From: Thermomicrobium sp.
Lineage (GTDB): Bacteria > Chloroflexota > Chloroflexia > Thermomicrobiales > Thermomicrobiaceae
Length of the DNA: 64,000 nucleotides
Assembly (NCBI GenBank): GCA_025060175.1
Contig: JANXBE010000002.1
Span: 1-64,000, forward strand
Direction of reading: 5' to 3'
Shown here one piece after another: positions 52,384-60,992 of this stretch. Under the pieces are notes generated by a model, which was not told the DNA's origin, did no database searches, and saw nothing but the letters and a program-made list of their open reading frames with translations. Made by a program: the position numbers and the translations under genes. Numbering within the stretch: the stretch's first letter is position 1; every line of letters starts with the position of its first letter.

Positions 52384-52413
52384 TTGACGACTGTCCCCGC
52401 AAAAGTTTATACT
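52384..52413 (+). promoter_or_regulatory. Promoter of tRNA-Glu
   Basis: TTGACG (52384-52389), an 18-base spacer and TATACT (52408-52413) lie 22 bases upstream of the mature tRNA 5' end, typical for a stable-RNA promoter. Confidence 0.85.
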
Positions 52414-52435
52414 GTGAGGGATTGCGTGGGCGCTC

Positions 52436-52509
52436 GCCCCCATCGTCTAGAGGCCTAGGACACCACCCTTTCAAGGTGGAGATCGCGGGTTCGAATCCCG
52501 CTGGGGGCA
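52436..52509 (+). tRNA. tRNA-Glu (anticodon TTC)
   Basis: The 74 bases fold as a cloverleaf. The acceptor arms GCCCCCA and TGGGGGC are perfect and A is the discriminator. The anticodon stem CCACC/GGTGG closes loop CTTTCAA with anticodon TTC (52470-52472). The T arm is GCGGGTTCGAATCCCGC. CCA is not encoded (ACTCC follows). Confidence 0.97.
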
Positions 52510-52852
52510 CTCCGTATCGCGCGCTTCACTCGTGGTGGCAGTCGAGCATCGGTCGACGTGCGCTCTCACCTCGAACCCTGGAACCTCTCGGGCTGGCGTC
52601 GGGTCGAACAGGCTCGTGGACGAGTGGCGCGCCAGACCGGATTCCGTGCGACACCAACGCTGTGCGGACGGTTGCGCCACGGAGCCGGGACGCGCAGCCT
52701 GTACAGGGTCGTCGCGCGCTGGGAGCCCTGTCCGGCATGCCAACGGTAGTGCCAGTGTTGGCGTGGAGCGCTCCCTGTCAGCCCGCCCAGGTAAGGGCTG
52801 GGTGGCTCGCGAGTCGGGCGGTTCGAACGATCGGAGCCGAGGAGGCTAGCGG
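52510..52852. other. Intergenic tract after tRNA-Glu
   Basis: About 340 bases lie between the tRNA and the nucleotidyltransferase gene. Frames on both strands are short and Arg-rich. One plus-strand frame ends with EPCPACQR before 52749 but has no convincing start. No U-tailed terminator is evident after the tRNA. Confidence 0.45.
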
Positions 52853-53845
52853 ATGCACGTCGTCATTCCGGTCGCTGGTCTAGGAACCAGGCTCCGTCCC
52901 CACACGTGGAGCAAGCCGAAGCCGTTGGTCACTGTCGCTGGCAAGCCGATTCTCGGCCACGTCCTCGACCGCTTGCTGCGGCTGCCGCTCGACCGTGTCG
53001 TGTTCGTCACCGGCTACCTGGGCGAGCAGATCGAGCAGTTCGTGCGACAGCACTATCGGTTCGATGCCGTCTTCGTCGAGCAGCCGGAACCGCTCGGCCA
53101 ATCGCATGCCCTCTTGCAAGCCTCGGGGCTCGTCGACGGCCCGACGCTCGTCGTGTTCCCCGATCTGATCTTCGATGCCAACCTCGAAGCACTGGTGGGG
53201 TGCCCCTGGGACGGTGTCGTCTTCGTCAAGGAAGTTGACGACCCTCGTCGATTCGGCGTCGTCATCGTCGAATCCGGGCGCATCGTTCGACTGGTCGAGA
53301 AACCAACCGACCCGGTCAGTCGCCTCGCTGTGGTCGGCGTCTACTACTTCCGCTCGTTCGCCGATCTTCTGGAAGCCATCGAAGAACAGATCGCGATGGA
53401 TCGACGACGTGGGAACGAATATTATCTCGCGGAGGCGATTCAGATCCTCATCGACCGCGGGCGGACGATCGTGCCGCAACCGGTCACTGTCTGGGAGGAT
53501 TGCGGGACCGTCGACGCGCTCCTGCAAACCAACCGCTTCCTCCTCGACCGGCGTGCCGAGCCGCCACCGGCCATCCCGACGAGCGTCGTCGTTCCTCCCG
53601 TCGTCATCGATCCGACCGCGACGATCGAGCATGCCGTCGTCGGTCCGTACGTCAGCATCGGTCCTCACGCTGTCGTCGCACACGCGATCGTGACCGATTC
53701 GATCATCGACGAAGGCGCACGGATCGAGAACGTCATGCTGCATCGCTCGATCGTCGGACGGCAGGCACGCGTCAGGGGCGACTTCCTCCGCGTGAACGTC
53801 GGAGACTCCTCCGAGATTTCTTTCGCCCAGCTGGAGGATGGGTGA
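52853..53845 (+). CDS. NDP-sugar nucleotidyltransferase (RmlA-like) with left-handed beta-helix
   Basis: The product is 330 residues. The Rossmann-like nucleotidyltransferase domain has VVIPVAGLGTRLRPHTWSKP KPL near residue 3, LGQSHALLQASGL, VVFPDLIFDANLEAL, RLVEKPTDPVSRLAVVGVYY and WEDCGTVDALLQTN. From about residue 235 hexapeptide repeats follow (VVIDPTATIEHAVVGPYVSI GPHAVVAHAIVTDS). It activates a sugar 1-phosphate, probably glucose, for surface polysaccharide; the exact base and sugar are unknown. ATG follows GAGGAGGCTAGCGG. prmA starts 3 bases after its stop. Confidence 0.88.
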   Translation: MHVVIPVAGLGTRLRPHTWSKPKPLVTVAGKPILGHVLDRLLRLPLDRVVFVTGYLGEQIEQFVRQHYRFDAVFVEQPEPLGQSHALLQASGLVDGPTLVVFPDLIFDANLEALVGCPWDGVVFVKEVDDPRRFGVVIVESGRIVRLVEKPTDPVSRLAVVGVYYFRSFADLLEAIEEQIAMDRRRGNEYYLAEAIQILIDRGRTIVPQPVTVWEDCGTVDALLQTNRFLLDRRAEPPPAIPTSVVVPPVVIDPTATIEHAVVGPYVSIGPHAVVAHAIVTDSIIDEGARIENVMLHRSIVGRQARVRGDFLRVNVGDSSEISFAQLEDG

Positions 53846-53848
53846 ACG

Positions 53849-54766
53849 GTGGCTCGCTGGCTCGAAGTCGCGGTCGATGCTGACCTGGAATCTGCCGATG
53901 CGGTCGCGGAAATCTTCGCACAGTACGGATACCAGCAGGGTGTCGCGATTCTCCAACCCGTCCTCCAAGATCCTGCTGGGGAGCAGGTCACGATCGATCC
54001 CAACGCACTCGTCCGGGTCATGACGTATCTGCCACTGGACGAACAGGTCGATGCCACAGTCGAGGCGTTACGGATCGCATTGTGGCATCTCGGCCAGTTG
54101 GGAACCGTCGGTGCGCTCCGACTCCGAACGCTGTCCGAGGACGACTGGGCAGAGGCGTGGAAGCAACACTTCCCGGTTACCCGCATCGGCCAGCGGATCG
54201 TCATCCGTCCCTCCTGGCTGCCGTACACGCCGCATCCGGACGACGTGGTCATCGAGCTCGATCCCGGTATGGCGTTCGGCACCGGCCTGCATCCGACGAC
54301 CCAACACTGCCTCCGCTGGATCGAGCAGCTCGTTCGACCGGGGCAGAGCGTACTCGATGCCGGTGCCGGCTCCGGCATTCTCAGCATCGCTGCTCTCAAA
54401 CTCGGGGCAACCGCGGTCACCGCGCTGGAACTCGACCCGGTCGCGAGCGAGGTCCTCCATGCCAATCTCGGGCGGAACGGGGTTCTGGACCGGGCGACTG
54501 TCCGGGTCGCTGACGTGACCAGGGATCTCGCCGAGCGCGAGCGCTACGACCTCGTTCTGGCGAACATCGTCGCCCGCGTCTTGATCGAAGCCGCCCCACG
54601 CCTGGTCCGCGCCGCTCGCTCGGGAGCCTTGATCGCCTTGAGCGGTATCATCGCGACAGCGGAAGCCGACGTGCGCGACCGGTACCGACGTCTCGGCGTC
54701 GAACTCGTGGAACGCCAGCAGGATGGCGACTGGGTCAGCCTCCTCTACCGCCGGACGTCCGCATGA
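53849..54766 (+). CDS. prmA: Ribosomal protein L11 methyltransferase
   Basis: PrmA methylates ribosomal protein L11. The product is 305 residues: an N-terminal substrate domain, EDDWAEAWKQHFPVTRIGQR, the family block IELDPGMAFGTGLHPTTQHC LRWIE, SAM-binding VLDAGAGSGILSIAALKLGA and VLANIVARVLIEAAPRLVRA. GTG start right after the preceding stop. Its own stop overlaps the rsmE start (ATGA), the common prmA-rsmE arrangement. Confidence 0.95.
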   Translation: MARWLEVAVDADLESADAVAEIFAQYGYQQGVAILQPVLQDPAGEQVTIDPNALVRVMTYLPLDEQVDATVEALRIALWHLGQLGTVGALRLRTLSEDDWAEAWKQHFPVTRIGQRIVIRPSWLPYTPHPDDVVIELDPGMAFGTGLHPTTQHCLRWIEQLVRPGQSVLDAGAGSGILSIAALKLGATAVTALELDPVASEVLHANLGRNGVLDRATVRVADVTRDLAERERYDLVLANIVARVLIEAAPRLVRAARSGALIALSGIIATAEADVRDRYRRLGVELVERQQDGDWVSLLYRRTSA

Positions 54767-55560
54767 GTAGACTCGGCCACCGTTTCTTCGTCCCGTTCGC
54801 GCTCGAGCTCGGGAGCGAGGTCGAACTACCGGAGTCGATCGCACGCCAAGCCACACGCGTCCTCCGCCTGCGTCCCGGTGATTCGATCGTGTTGTTCGAC
54901 GGCCGTGACCTGGACTTTCTCGCCGAACTGCAACACGTCACGCACAACGCAGTGCGCGTCAGCATCCGGGACGCACAACCATCGCGTCCACTGCCTCCGC
55001 CACCAATCACGCTCCTCCAAGCTCTGCTGCGACACGACCACTTCGAGCTCGTGGTCGAGAAGGCCACTGAACTCGGGGTCGTCCGGATCGTTCCGCTCCG
55101 GACCCAGCGATCCGTCGTGCACCTCGACACCCGGAGCACCGAGCACCGACTGCAACGCTGGTACCGGATCGCCGTCGAAGCGAGCGAGCAATGCGGTCGA
55201 GGCGTTCTCCCGATCATCGACCCACCATGCGATCTCGTATCGGCGCTCGAGCGCCTCCGGTCGCAGCGCCTCCTCGCCTTGTGGGAAGCGCGCACCGCTC
55301 CGCCGATCGCCCAGGACCACTTCAGCGCGGTCGAACCGCTCGCCCTCGCGATCGGCCCCGAGGGAGGGTGGACGAGCGACGAGATCGAACTCCTCAGTCG
55401 CTCCGGGGCGGATCTTCGCTCGCTCGGTCCCTTGATTCTCCGCTCCGAGACCGCTGCCATCGCCGGGATTGCTGCCGTACGCGCGCGTACCGTCGTCGAT
55501 CCTCCAGCACCCATCACCTGCGCCGCACCTGACGCACCTCGAGCGTCCGCAGGCGGTTGA
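54763..55560 (+). CDS. rsmE: 16S rRNA (uracil-1498-N3)-methyltransferase
   Basis: RsmE methylates U1498 of 16S rRNA. The product is 265 residues of the SPOUT class: RFFVPFALELGSEVELPESI, QATRVLRLRPGDSIVLFDG, LLQALLRHDHFELVVEKATELGV (split over the motif), SEQCGRGVLP, LAIGPEGGWTSDEIELL and LGPLILRSETAAIAGIAAV, the knot region. It follows prmA with a 4-base overlap. Its last 47 bases overlap the 3' end of the ABC-class ATPase gene on the other strand. Confidence 0.95.
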   Translation: MSRLGHRFFVPFALELGSEVELPESIARQATRVLRLRPGDSIVLFDGRDLDFLAELQHVTHNAVRVSIRDAQPSRPLPPPPITLLQALLRHDHFELVVEKATELGVVRIVPLRTQRSVVHLDTRSTEHRLQRWYRIAVEASEQCGRGVLPIIDPPCDLVSALERLRSQRLLALWEARTAPPIAQDHFSAVEPLALAIGPEGGWTSDEIELLSRSGADLRSLGPLILRSETAAIAGIAAVRARTVVDPPAPITCAAPDAPRASAGG

Positions 55561-57232
55561 GGGCAGCGGCCAGCTCGTATCGACGCGGACGAGCGAAGTC
55601 ACCAGGATGCCCCCGGAACGGGGACAGAAGGTCGAGTCCTTCGCGTTCGATCGCTTCTTCGAGCGCGTCTAGGACTTCCGCCAGTGTCCGTTGCCCATCG
55701 AAGAAGCCATGCTCGAGAGCATACGCGAGCGCCGACCCGATGGCCCGGGTTTGGCTCGGGTCGACGATCTGCTCCACCTGGCGAAGATCGATCGACTCGG
55801 CACCGAACGCGACTTCCTCGGTCCCGTATGCGCGGACACGGGTGCGCTCGCGCCGCCGTGGATCGATACTCTCCGGCAGCGGGATCCGCGGCACCACGCC
55901 CGGCCACGGATCTGACGCCTCGAAGCGACCGATCCCGTGGCGGCTGGCCAGTTCGCGAGCCCGCGCGGTGACATCGATCGGCCGATAGGAACGCATCCAG
56001 ATGACGGTGTCCGCGACGTGCAGGTACTCTCCTGCCCCGCCCATCACGAGCACCGTCGAGACCCCGGCCTCCCGCGAGAGCTGCCGGACGCGGTCGATGA
56101 ACGGGACGATCGGCTCGGCCTCCGCCGGAATCAGTTCCCGCATCAGGTGATCCCGAATCATGAAGTTGGTCGCGCACGTATCCTCGTCCATGAGCAGGAC
56201 ACGTGCACCCACCTCGATCGCCTCGAGGATGTTGGCGGCCTGGGACGTCGAGCCACTCGCGTCATCGCTCGTGAAGCAGGTCGTGGAGCGTCCGAGCGGC
56301 AGAGTACGAATGAAAGCGGACAGGTCGACACCGACGACGCGACGTCCGTCCTCTGCACGGATCACCACCGCATCGCTCCGCGTCACGACCCGTTCCCGAC
56401 CGTCACCGGGAATGTGGTTGTAGACACCGCGTGCCAGCGCCTCGAGCAGCGTCGACTTCCCATGGAAACCGCCACCGACGATCAGCGTCACGCCCTCGGG
56501 AATCCCCATGCCACGCACCCGTCCACTGTGGGGCGTCTGCAACTCCTGCTCCAGGCTCGGCGGAGCCTCGAACGGAATCGCGCCGACCGAGAGTGGTTCC
56601 TGGCTGATGCCGCTGCGTCGAGGCAGCACAGCGCCCCGACCGACGAACGCGACGAGCCCGTGCTGGGGGAGCTGTTCACGCAGCGCCTCTGCGTCTTCGA
56701 CGACCGCGATGAACCGCTCGGCTTCGGCGAGCCCGTTCGGGTCCAGCCACAGCGTCCGGCGTGCGATTTCCGGGAGCAAGTCGGCCAAGAGTTCCTCCGC
56801 GACATCGGCGAGGATCGTCCGCCCAGCAGCCGGAAGCCCCACAGAAAGGCGCAACTCGACTCGATCCGGGGTCACACGGCAGGCGGTGCGTTCGAGGACT
56901 TCTTGACCGCCAGCGTCGATCGAGAGGAGACCGGAGCGCCCCGTTCCCCCGCGAGGTCGTTTCGACCGTTCGATCATCTGCCGCGCTCGACGCGCCAGGA
57001 AGTCCTCGAGGGCCACGCGGCGGGTCCGACTCGTCACGGCGGGCAACGTCAGCCGCTGCCGCTCGACGATCACCCGAACCCGAGACGGGGGCGCGTAGGG
57101 GTCACCCTGCACATGATCGACCGCCAACATGATTTCTCCGGCTCGGTAGAGGCCACGGATTTCCTCGTAGGCCTTGTAACCACGCCGGTCGATTCGTCGA
57201 AGGGTCGAGCGCAGCACGCTCACGTCCCGCAC
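55514..57232 (-). CDS. Predicted ATPase of the ABC class
   Basis: The product is 572 residues and matches the ABC_ATPase (COG3044-type) family: LRRIDRRGYKAYEEIRGLYR at the N terminus, VDHVQGDPYAPPSRVRVIVE, P-loop LIVGGGFHGKSTLLEALARG VYNHIPGDGRE, DDASGSTSQAANILEAIEVG and Walker B VLLMDEDTCATNFMIRD. It lacks membrane segments; the physiological role is not known. The GTG at 57232 was chosen for GGGGGAGGGA just upstream. TATACT on the minus strand (57266-57261) is a possible -10. It converges on rsmE with a 47-base overlap of coding ends. Confidence 0.88.
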   Translation of the reverse strand: MRDVSVLRSTLRRIDRRGYKAYEEIRGLYRAGEIMLAVDHVQGDPYAPPSRVRVIVERQRLTLPAVTSRTRRVALEDFLARRARQMIERSKRPRGGTGRSGLLSIDAGGQEVLERTACRVTPDRVELRLSVGLPAAGRTILADVAEELLADLLPEIARRTLWLDPNGLAEAERFIAVVEDAEALREQLPQHGLVAFVGRGAVLPRRSGISQEPLSVGAIPFEAPPSLEQELQTPHSGRVRGMGIPEGVTLIVGGGFHGKSTLLEALARGVYNHIPGDGRERVVTRSDAVVIRAEDGRRVVGVDLSAFIRTLPLGRSTTCFTSDDASGSTSQAANILEAIEVGARVLLMDEDTCATNFMIRDHLMRELIPAEAEPIVPFIDRVRQLSREAGVSTVLVMGGAGEYLHVADTVIWMRSYRPIDVTARARELASRHGIGRFEASDPWPGVVPRIPLPESIDPRRRERTRVRAYGTEEVAFGAESIDLRQVEQIVDPSQTRAIGSALAYALEHGFFDGQRTLAEVLDALEEAIEREGLDLLSPFRGHPGDFARPRRYELAAALNRLRTLEVRQVRRR

Positions 57233-57289
57233 GCCAGTCCCTCCCCCATGGCATGTCGAGAGTATAGTGAGCCCCCGGTTCGACTGGTC

Positions 57290-57902
57290 AGTGACTCTTC
57301 GCGGCAGCAACGCGTTCACGGGCTGCGACTGGCGCTGCGACCGCGTCGGACACCACTCCGGACGAAGCGGGCGATTCCCGATCCGACGCTGCAGACCATG
57401 CCTCGCGCCTCACCGCCTCGGCTACTCCATCGATCCCGAGATGTTGGATACGCGACACGACCGACCTGCCCGGCAGCATCGAGAACGCGCCCGCTTAGGA
57501 TCGGTGAGGCACTCGGATGGCCGCGAGATGACCAGGGCGGTACGGATCGGAGGTGCGGACCAGGGTTAGGCTCCGACCACGCGTCGGGAGCCCGGTTCTC
57601 CGTGGAGCGTGGCGAGGTCCACTCTCCTCTGGCCGAAGGAGGCCCGGGAGCTCCGCGTGGACGGTCCCCTCCGACGAACCCGGTGCTCTCGCCCGGCGTC
57701 CACGTCCAACGGAGCCTTCGGCGAAACGCCGCCGCGACGCCGCGACGGCCTCGGCACGCGGTTTCAGGCTCGGCCGCGATGCGCGATCCGCAAGCGCGCG
57801 CAGTCGCGTGCCCTGATCACCGGCTCCTCACGCCCTCTCGCCAGGCACGAACGAGTGTCGGCGACCTCAAATGCTCGTCGCTGTGCCGCGCGTGCGACCG
57901 TC
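57290..57902. other. Intergenic tract, no gene seen
   Basis: About 610 bases lie upstream of the ABC-class ATPase gene and downstream of the membrane gene. Frames are Arg/Pro/Ala-rich on both strands and no start or family is convincing. No RNA class was recognised. Confidence 0.5.
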
Positions 57903-58349
57903 TCAGGCTCCGCCGGGATGCAGGCGCGAGCCGAGGAAGAATGCGAGTTGCCCGAGCGCCAACGCGATCAGTGCGAGGCCGAGCAATCCAGCCATGACCC
58001 GGCGCGGAAGACCGGCCCGCAGTCCCAGGAAGAGCGAGGCGACGAGGGGGGCTCCCATCAGGCCGGCGTATTGGGCGAACTCCACGAGCCAGTTGCGGAG
58101 ACCCGGTGCGCTGAGTCCCAGACCCCGCTCACCAGCCGGTAGCACCAGCAGCGACAACATCAGTCCGCCGACCGGGATCAGCGTCGCGATGATCTTGTCG
58201 ACCAGCCGCCAGCGTGGCGTCGCCCACGTGACCAGCACACCGACCGGCCATAGCACTGCGATCGAGCCCACGGCCACGACCGTCAGAATGTCCTGGTCGG
58301 TCCACTCGCGCTGGCGTTGGGACGCTTGGGCTCGGAGTTGGTGACCCAT
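57903..58349 (-). CDS. Membrane protein, hypothetical
   Basis: No named family. The product is 148 residues with four hydrophobic segments (ILTVVAVGSIAVLWPVGVLV, IIATLIPVGGLMLSLLVLP, YAGLMGAPLVASLFLGL, MAGLLGLALIALALGQLAFF). It starts 24 bases downstream of the rho stop on the same strand, so it is probably the last gene of a rho transcript. Regular third-position GC and helix pattern support it. Confidence 0.7.
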   Translation of the reverse strand: MGHQLRAQASQRQREWTDQDILTVVAVGSIAVLWPVGVLVTWATPRWRLVDKIIATLIPVGGLMLSLLVLPAGERGLGLSAPGLRNWLVEFAQYAGLMGAPLVASLFLGLRAGLPRRVMAGLLGLALIALALGQLAFFLGSRLHPGGA

Positions 58350-58373
58350 CGGAACTCGCCCCCCCGACCCTGC

Positions 58374-59675
58374 TTACAGGTCCTTGTGCAAGGTCGCCAG
58401 GAACTCGGCATTGTTCTGCGTGCGCGCCAACCGACCGAGTACCAGTTCGGTGCCGTCCGTGCCGCCGAGCATGGAGACCATTCGGCGCATAGTCCAGACC
58501 TGGCGCAAGGTCTGCTCGTCCAGCAAGAGTTCCTCGCGTCGCGTGCCCGAGCGCTGGATATCGATCGCTGGGAAGATGCGTCGTTCCGCGAGCTTGCGGT
58601 CCAGGTGGAGTTCCATGTTGCCGGTTCCCTTGAATTCTTCGTAGATCACATCGTCCATTCGGGAACCGGTATCCACGAGACAGGTCGCGATGATGGTGAG
58701 ACTCCCACCACCCTCGATGTTGCGCGCGGCGCCGAAGAAGCGCTTCGGCGGATAGAGCGCGACCGGGTCGATACCGCCGGACAACGTCCGTCCGCTCGGT
58801 GGGACGCTCAAGTTGTACGCGCGGGCCAAGCGCGTGATGGAGTCGAGGAGGATCACGACGTCCATCCCGCACTCGACCAAGCGCTTGGCGCGCTCGAGCG
58901 TCATTTCGGCCACGCGGATATGATCCTCGACGGGCTCGTCGAACGTCGAGGAGATGACCTCGCCGTCCACCGAACGCCGCATGTCGGTCACTTCCTCCGG
59001 CCGCTCGCCGATCAGCAGCACGATGAGATGGATGTCCTTGTAGTTGGTGGTGATCCCGTTGGCGATGTGCTTGAGCAAGACCGTCTTCCCGGCCTTGGGC
59101 GGTGAGACGATCAGGCCGCGCTGCCCCCGTCCGATCGGTGCGACCAGGTTCACCAGTCTCGTCGACAGGATGTGCGGTTCGGTCTCGAGGTTGATCAGCT
59201 CCATCGGGAAGATCGGGGTCAGGGTGTCGAAGCTGGGTCGTCGTCGGGCGAATTCCGGATCCATGCCGTTGACGGCGTCGACGCGGAGCAAGCTGTAGTA
59301 CTTCTCATTCTCCTTCGGCGGCCGCACCTGTCCGGCGACCCAGTCACCTTGCCGAAGCCCGAAGCGTCGGATCTGCGACTGCGAGACGTAGACGTCGTTC
59401 GGCCCGGGCAGGTAGCGCTCACCACGCAGAAAACCGAAGCCATCCTCGGTGATTTCCAGGACACCCTCGCCGAAGATCGCCCCGTCGCGCTCCGTCTGGG
59501 CGCGCAGGATCCGGTTCACGAGCTCCATCTTCCGGAGGCGACCTGCGTTGGGCACGCCGAACTCGCGAGCGAGCGCCTGCAGCTCTTCGAGACTCTTCTC
59601 TTGGAGCTCAGCAGCCGTGAGTGCCGGAACTTCCTTGACCTCTTCCACCACTGTCGTCGGGGTCACGGGATCCAT
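58374..59675 (-). CDS. rho: Transcription termination factor Rho
   Basis: Rho is the hexameric RNA helicase that ends transcription. The product is 433 residues from MDPVTPTT. It has the Rho_N helix-extended-loop ([20 protein letters not shown]) and a cold-shock RNA-binding domain ([38 protein letters not shown]). The RecA core follows: P-loop [20 protein letters not shown], Walker [18 protein letters not shown]-loop [20 protein letters not shown] and an Arg-finger region. GAGGAGG lies nine bases before the ATG at 59675. A GTG at 59711 also has AGGAG at good spacing and would add 12 residues. A leader of some 300 bases precedes it. Confidence 0.97.
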   Translation of the reverse strand: MDPVTPTTVVEEVKEVPALTAAELQEKSLEELQALAREFGVPNAGRLRKMELVNRILRAQTERDGAIFGEGVLEITEDGFGFLRGERYLPGPNDVYVSQSQIRRFGLRQGDWVAGQVRPPKENEKYYSLLRVDAVNGMDPEFARRRPSFDTLTPIFPMELINLETEPHILSTRLVNLVAPIGRGQRGLIVSPPKAGKTVLLKHIANGITTNYKDIHLIVLLIGERPEEVTDMRRSVDGEVISSTFDEPVEDHIRVAEMTLERAKRLVECGMDVVILLDSITRLARAYNLSVPPSGRTLSGGIDPVALYPPKRFFGAARNIEGGGSLTIIATCLVDTGSRMDDVIYEEFKGTGNMELHLDRKLAERRIFPAIDIQRSGTRREELLLDEQTLRQVWTMRRMVSMLGGTDGTELVLGRLARTQNNAEFLATLHKDL

Positions 59676-60007
59676 CGTAACCGTCCTCCTCGAGTTGGAT
59701 CGTTTTGCCACGCGCTTCTTCTCCTCCGTTAGGTGCAGGACCGACTACGAGCCACGCCCCGGTAGCCGACAGACGCGTGCGCGCACCGCGGAGCGGCGAA
59801 CGAAGCCGGTGCCTGACGACAGACTCATGCCGAACTGTGCCGGTCGCTGTACGGACAACGAGAACCTCTTAGCCAGTCAGTGATTGGTGTGAGAAGTCTT
59901 TGGTCTCCACTGCGGATGACCGAGCCATCGATGACCGGGGTACCGTGCAGAGGCACTGGACGCGGGTTACCCGCGACACCTACTGTACCACGCCGTACAC
60001 CCCCTCG
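59676..60007. other. Leader of rho and 3' region of glpX
   Basis: About 330 bases. CGCGGGT/ACCCGCG (59961-59975) is a tight hairpin 33 bases beyond the glpX stop without a U run and may help end the glpX transcript. The remainder should hold the rho promoter and a long leader, as in other bacteria where rho is autoregulated. No clear hexamer pair was found. Confidence 0.45.
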
Positions 60008-60988
60008 TCAAACGGTTTCGGCCTGATACTCCTGCACTTTCGCGAGCCGATGCTCCGCCTCGATGCGTCGGATCGTTCCGGTGCGGGAGCGCATCACGAT
60101 CGAGTGCGTTCGCGCGCCGTGCCGCGTGAAGCGCACACCCTCCACCAAGTCCCCCGTCGTGATGCCGGTCATCGCGAAGAAGACGTTGTCGGAACGCACC
60201 AGGTCGTCGGCAGTGAAGACGCGCTCGAGGTCCAGTCCCTGTGCGAGCGCGCGTCCTCGTTCCTCCTCGTCTCGCGGGAAAAGGGTGCACTGGATCGCGC
60301 CGCCGACGCACTTCAGTGCAGCTGCCGCGACCACGGCCTCCGGCGAGCCGCCGATCCCCATCAGCACATCGACGCCGGACTCGGGAAATGCCGTCATGAC
60401 CGCTCCTGCAACGTCCCCATCCGTGATGAGACGGATCCGCGCCCCGGTCCGCCGTATCTCCTCGATCAGTTGCTGATGCCGTGGCCGATCCAGCACCACC
60501 ACCGTCAGCAGCCGGACGCTCATTCGCTTGGCTTCCGCGATCCGGTGCAGGTTCTCTGTCGGCGACAACCGGATGTCGATCGCATCGGCAGCTTCCGGCC
60601 CGACCGCGATCTTGTTCATATAGACGATTCCCGGCGGATAGTACATCGAACCCCGTTCGGCGAGTGCCACGACCGAGACCGCACCCGGCATCCCGTTGGC
60701 GCACAGCCGCGTCCCATCGATCGGATCGACGGCCAGATCCCCCTCCGGCGGATCACCGGTGCCGACCTCCTCGCCGATGTACAACATCGGCGCCTGGTCC
60801 TTCTCTCCTTCTCCGATGACGACCACTCCCTTCATCTGGACCGTCGAGAGCATCCGGCGCATCGCCCGCACCGCCGCGGCATCGGCGGCATTCTTGTCAC
60901 CGCGTCCCACCCATTGCGCGGCTGCCAACGCCGCCGCTTCCGTGGTACGGACGAGCTCCATAGCCAGGTTCCGATCCAAACGGTCCAT
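60008..60988 (-). CDS. glpX: Class II fructose-1,6-bisphosphatase GlpX
   Basis: GlpX dephosphorylates fructose 1,6-bisphosphate in gluconeogenesis. The product is 326 residues: [115 protein letters not shown] and [18 protein letters not shown]. The metal-binding Asp/Glu residues of the inositol-monophosphatase-like fold are present. The ATG at 60988 lies 4 bases after the stop of the exonuclease-helicase gene, so the two are co-transcribed. Confidence 0.96.
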   Translation of the reverse strand: MDRLDRNLAMELVRTTEAAALAAAQWVGRGDKNAADAAAVRAMRRMLSTVQMKGVVVIGEGEKDQAPMLYIGEEVGTGDPPEGDLAVDPIDGTRLCANGMPGAVSVVALAERGSMYYPPGIVYMNKIAVGPEAADAIDIRLSPTENLHRIAEAKRMSVRLLTVVVLDRPRHQQLIEEIRRTGARIRLITDGDVAGAVMTAFPESGVDVLMGIGGSPEAVVAAAALKCVGGAIQCTLFPRDEEERGRALAQGLDLERVFTADDLVRSDNVFFAMTGITTGDLVEGVRFTRHGARTHSIVMRSRTGTIRRIEAEHRLAKVQEYQAETV

Positions 60989-60992
60989 GGAA

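Noticed and set aside
52471-52743. Minus-strand frame ending QRDSNPRSPP next to tRNA-Glu
   Set aside because: This tail is the well-known translation of antisense tRNA sequence, not a protein.
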